From contig JAFGOZ010000141.1 in NCBI GenBank assembly GCA_016926235.1, positions 1 through 5,794 on the forward strand: a stretch of 5,794 nucleotides of DNA, written 5' to 3'. This document shows, in pieces, positions 3,195 to 5,794 of the stretch. The DNA comes from Bacteroidales bacterium (GTDB lineage Bacteria > Bacteroidota > Bacteroidia > Bacteroidales > UBA10428). The position numbers and the translations under genes were made by a program. Within the stretch, counting starts at the first letter, position 1; every line of letters begins with the position of its first letter. The notes beneath the pieces were generated by a model. That model saw only the letters and a list, made by a program, of their open reading frames with translations. It was not told the origin of the DNA and did not search any database.

Positions 3195-5794
3195 TTATAA
3201 GAAGATCACCTTTTCAACTTTCAAATAATTATTTCCTCTCACTACAGCATAGTATATTCCCGATTGAGGATATAAAAGCTCAAGTTTTATTTCATTCTGG
3301 TCAGAGGGACCTATATGCTGTTTATATATAAGAAATCCAGATTGATTTCGAATTTCAATCATGTAATCCTTTTGAATTTCATGATTAAAATGAATTATTA
3401 AATAATCATTGGCTGGGTTTGGATAGATCGCTACATCTAAGTTAGGAGTATCCACTATTTGATTCACCTCTGTCAAGATTTGGCTATACGGCCATAAAGT
3501 CCAATTACTAGGATCATTTCCATAATCTTCAAGTTCCTCTCGCTGCAAAAAGTAACCAGAACCATCAGCCTCTGTGGGCCATGGAGCTTTATCATCATAG
3601 TCAATCCGGTCTATTTGAATGTATTGAGTTTCGATTAATCCTTTAGAATTCTTTGTTCTTACAGGACTAAGCAGCTTTAGTGATTCACCTGAGTTTGATA
3701 AACGACCCTGATATTGAAATACATTTATTTCTGATGGAATCGAACCCTTTGTTTTAAATTCTTCCGGGTTTTGGTTTGTAAGAACTAAATAACTCTGTGG
3801 GGAAATTTTAACATAAGGCGGAAAAATAAAATCTATGCCATCAATTTTCCATGTGTTATCGGGGTATAGTTCATCATATAAGCAAACCACATTCTGGCTA
3901 ATATTATTCAAGTATATAAATTCATTTTCTGAATCAGAATCATGATACATCAACTTAGAAATCACAATTGGCCCTACAAGCGGGTAAGAATTTTCCATTC
4001 CAAATGTATTCTCATCCTGAGCGACGAAATGTTTTTCACCAGTGCTTATTTCATAAGAACCGAAAGACACTCCAGGTAACTGTGGTCCATAGTATTGTCC
4101 ATTCGAAAACCCAGTCAATTTCTCATCTTTATTTGTTTCAAATAAATATATTTCACCACCGGTTGCATTGAATAGGTTCTCCTTCTTAAATATATCATTT
4201 CCTATTAGGTCTTGCTTTCTAAATGCTACATAATTATCGCTTTTCAAAAATGTATTTTGAGGTATTTTAAATTGATTTGGTTGCGATTTGTCGCTTGAAA
4301 TGTACCACCCAGAAATATCAATATTATTTACATCTTCATTGTACAATTCAATTCTCTCTGAAGAGCCTGATGCAGGATTTGTAAGGATTTCGTTAATCCT
4401 TACCTTCATGGAATATAAGCATTCAGGATCATCGTATCCGGGAGAACCACCAATGGAACAACTTGCCCTCCAATTTTCCCAATTCAATTGATCATCATAT
4501 GGAGCTTTATTTATTGGAACCAGAGAGAAACCGTTCCCATCGGCAACGACCGGCCAAGGTAAATCATCGTCGTAACTCACCTCTGCAAGCGTATTGCCTA
4601 CTTGGTCAGTAAGTACTATTCTCTCACCATTGTTGCTAAGATTTCCGGAATACTTATCGAAAACATTGGTGCAAGGGTATATCTTTTTAAATACATTTAG
4701 ATTGGAGGCTAAAACAATTAATTGACCAGGATCAAGAATGCAATCAGTTTTAAATTCATATAGAATACCTTCCTCGAATTTACAGTTTCTTAAATTTACG
4801 GTTTCAATTCCAACATTTTTTAGTTCAACAAATTCCATGTCTTTTGATTGTAGCGAATCTACAGATGGTGGGTTATACATTAATTCAGTGATTGCCAGCT
4901 TAAGATTGTAATTAAGTTTAACCTCAGAAAGTGCACTCCATTTTCCATTACAATGCACTCTAGCTTTTATGACATTCGCAAGTTGCACGGAAAAACTTGA
5001 GCTATACTTTTGTGCAGAAGAATTAATCATATTTCTATCTGCACCTCCAAAAATCCTTGGATCTATCCCATCAATAGAAAAATAAATTTCACCTTCATTG
5101 TTCGGATTAAACATTTTCAATAATAAGGAACTGTTGGTTAACAGTTTTGCATTCGTAATATTTTGATCATCGTTCAAAAGCACCGGAGGTTTTAATTCTG
5201 GCAATACTTCTCTAAATTCATTTTCAAAGATCTCTACATTTTTGTCCAAAGCATTTGCTACATCTGCAACAGCCTTATGCCATACCGAATATGATGCTGG
5301 TGGTTTTTTCAAGTTGCTATTTATGTCTCCCCATCTTGCAGCTTCTCCAATTATTGCAGCACTATCTTGATTAGAATATCCCAAATAATTATTTAAACTT
5401 AGCCATCTTTCCTTTGCATTTTCATTAGTTAAAGGTCCATTATTATAAAGATTAGCATAGACCACATCTGCAAAAGTCATTCTAAAATCAGGATTAGAAA
5501 TCATTGCTTTCCATACTCTTGAAGGCACAGCTCTTCCACCTCTGGAATCATACTCCGTAAGTAATGGTGAATACCATGCATGAGGTTTACCATCATTACC
5601 ATAAGCGGCAAGGGACTTTTCAGCATCCCACATTTGAAAGAAACCCGGTTTTTCGGGATTGTTGCACATTAAAAAGTACCAGTTATTATCAGGCCAATCG
5701 CCTGCCCCACAAAAACAATGAGTCATTATGTACTCGGCAAAGCTTATTGGCTCAATTAGTTTCACAACTTTTTGATAATCGGCATCGTTCTCCA
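3195..5794 (-). CDS. CotH-like / multi-LTD surface protein with T9SS type A sorting domain (5' end outside window)
   Basis: The frame is open to the window edge. A GTG at 5765 is only an internal codon, preceded in frame by ENDADYQKV, so the N-terminus is missing. Residues below count from that GTG. About 1-185 look like the C-terminal half of a CotH-kinase-like domain: FAEYIMTHCFCGAGDWPDNNWY at 9-30 and the WD pair at 46-47. About 192-287 form an Fn3/chitobiase-C-like domain (IYFSIDGIDPR). Three lamin-tail (LTD) beta-sandwiches follow at about 288-420, 455-580 and 598-745, with openings LAITELMYNPP, VRINEILTNPA and IVISKLMYHDS. LTD1 and LTD3 share the ending YDD..PWP..ADG.G. The last 80 residues are a T9SS type A sorting domain (VAIYPNPANDYLIIHF to KVEKVIFL). 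CotH of Bacillus phosphorylates spore-coat proteins, but the activity and substrate of Bacteroidota relatives are unknown. I infer export by Sec and T9SS to the surface or medium, with LTDs for adhesion or binding. Confidence 0.88.
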   Translation of the reverse strand, partial: ENDADYQKVVKLIEPISFAEYIMTHCFCGAGDWPDNNWYFLMCNNPEKPGFFQMWDAEKSLAAYGNDGKPHAWYSPLLTEYDSRGGRAVPSRVWKAMISNPDFRMTFADVVYANLYNNGPLTNENAKERWLSLNNYLGYSNQDSAAIIGEAARWGDINSNLKKPPASYSVWHKAVADVANALDKNVEIFENEFREVLPELKPPVLLNDDQNITNAKLLTNSSLLLKMFNPNNEGEIYFSIDGIDPRIFGGADRNMINSSAQKYSSSFSVQLANVIKARVHCNGKWSALSEVKLNYNLKLAITELMYNPPSVDSLQSKDMEFVELKNVGIETVNLRNCKFEEGILYEFKTDCILDPGQLIVLASNLNVFKKIYPCTNVFDKYSGNLSNNGERIVLTDQVGNTLAEVSYDDDLPWPVVADGNGFSLVPINKAPYDDQLNWENWRASCSIGGSPGYDDPECLYSMKVRINEILTNPASGSSERIELYNEDVNNIDISGWYISSDKSQPNQFKIPQNTFLKSDNYVAFRKQDLIGNDIFKKENLFNATGGEIYLFETNKDEKLTGFSNGQYYGPQLPGVSFGSYEISTGEKHFVAQDENTFGMENSYPLVGPIVISKLMYHDSDSENEFIYLNNISQNVVCLYDELYPDNTWKIDGIDFIFPPYVKISPQSYLVLTNQNPEEFKTKGSIPSEINVFQYQGRLSNSGESLKLLSPVRTKNSKGLIETQYIQIDRIDYDDKAPWPTEADGSGYFLQREELEDYGNDPSNWTLWPYSQILTEVNQIVDTPNLDVAIYPNPANDYLIIHFNHEIQKDYMIEIRNQSGFLIYKQHIGPSDQNEIKLELLYPQSGIYYAVVRGNNYLKVEKVIFL

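Noticed and set aside
5736..5765. GTG at 5765 as the true start of the large gene
   Set aside because: The frame continues to the window edge with typical CotH-family sequence (ENDADYQKV) before the GTG, and no signal peptide follows it. The gene is simply cut by the window.
1..5794. CRISPR array, tRNA or rRNA genes, integrase or transposase genes
   Set aside because: I found no regularly spaced short repeats, no cloverleaf-like tRNA, no rRNA signature, and no recombinase or transposase motifs in any frame. The only direct repeat is the two-copy 27-base element.

Overview
The window is AT-rich and reads as Bacteroidota (Bacteroidetes). Two separate reading frames end in the type IX secretion (T9SS) type A C-terminal sorting domain (a YPNP box followed by a short beta-rich tail), which is known only from that phylum. 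The genes also lack Shine-Dalgarno sites, and the best promoter match is the Bacteroidetes -7 box TAnnTTTG. Every gene I can support lies on the minus strand, so transcription runs from high to low coordinates.

Layout in transcription order. (1) 5794-3195: the C-terminal part of a large secreted or cell-surface protein whose 5' end lies outside the window. It has the end of a CotH-kinase-like domain, an Fn3/chitobiase-C-like domain, three lamin-tail (LTD) domains and a T9SS tail. (2) 3194-2886: 309 bases without a gene, holding one clear hairpin. (3) 2885-2490: a headless remnant of another T9SS protein, made of the end of a carbohydrate-binding-like module plus a complete sorting tail. It is followed by a good intrinsic terminator. 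(4) 2431-2140: a non-coding, strongly self-complementary block with two extended hairpins or palindromes, ending in a 27-base repeat. (5) 2087-403: a complete two-gene abiE operon, antitoxin abiEi then toxin abiEii, with overlapping ATGA stop and start. This is a type IV toxin-antitoxin / phage abortive-infection module. (6) 402-1: non-coding, with a second copy of the 27-base repeat (335-361) just beyond the toxin stop, and two more long hairpins.

The most interesting feature is the packaging of the abiE operon. It sits exactly between two direct copies (24 of 27 bases identical, 1805 bases apart) of a repeat that lies within hairpin-rich non-coding DNA on both sides. Box-like sequences around the toxin stop codon loosely resemble integron attC simple sites. 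I infer a mobile defence cassette, possibly integron-like or of an unnamed Bacteroidota cassette type. No integrase or transposase is visible, so the mechanism is open. A perfect dyad over the abiEi start codon, next to the -7 box, is a candidate operator for autoregulation by AbiEi. The T9SS genes are functionally unrelated to the abiE module and look like its chromosomal neighbours.
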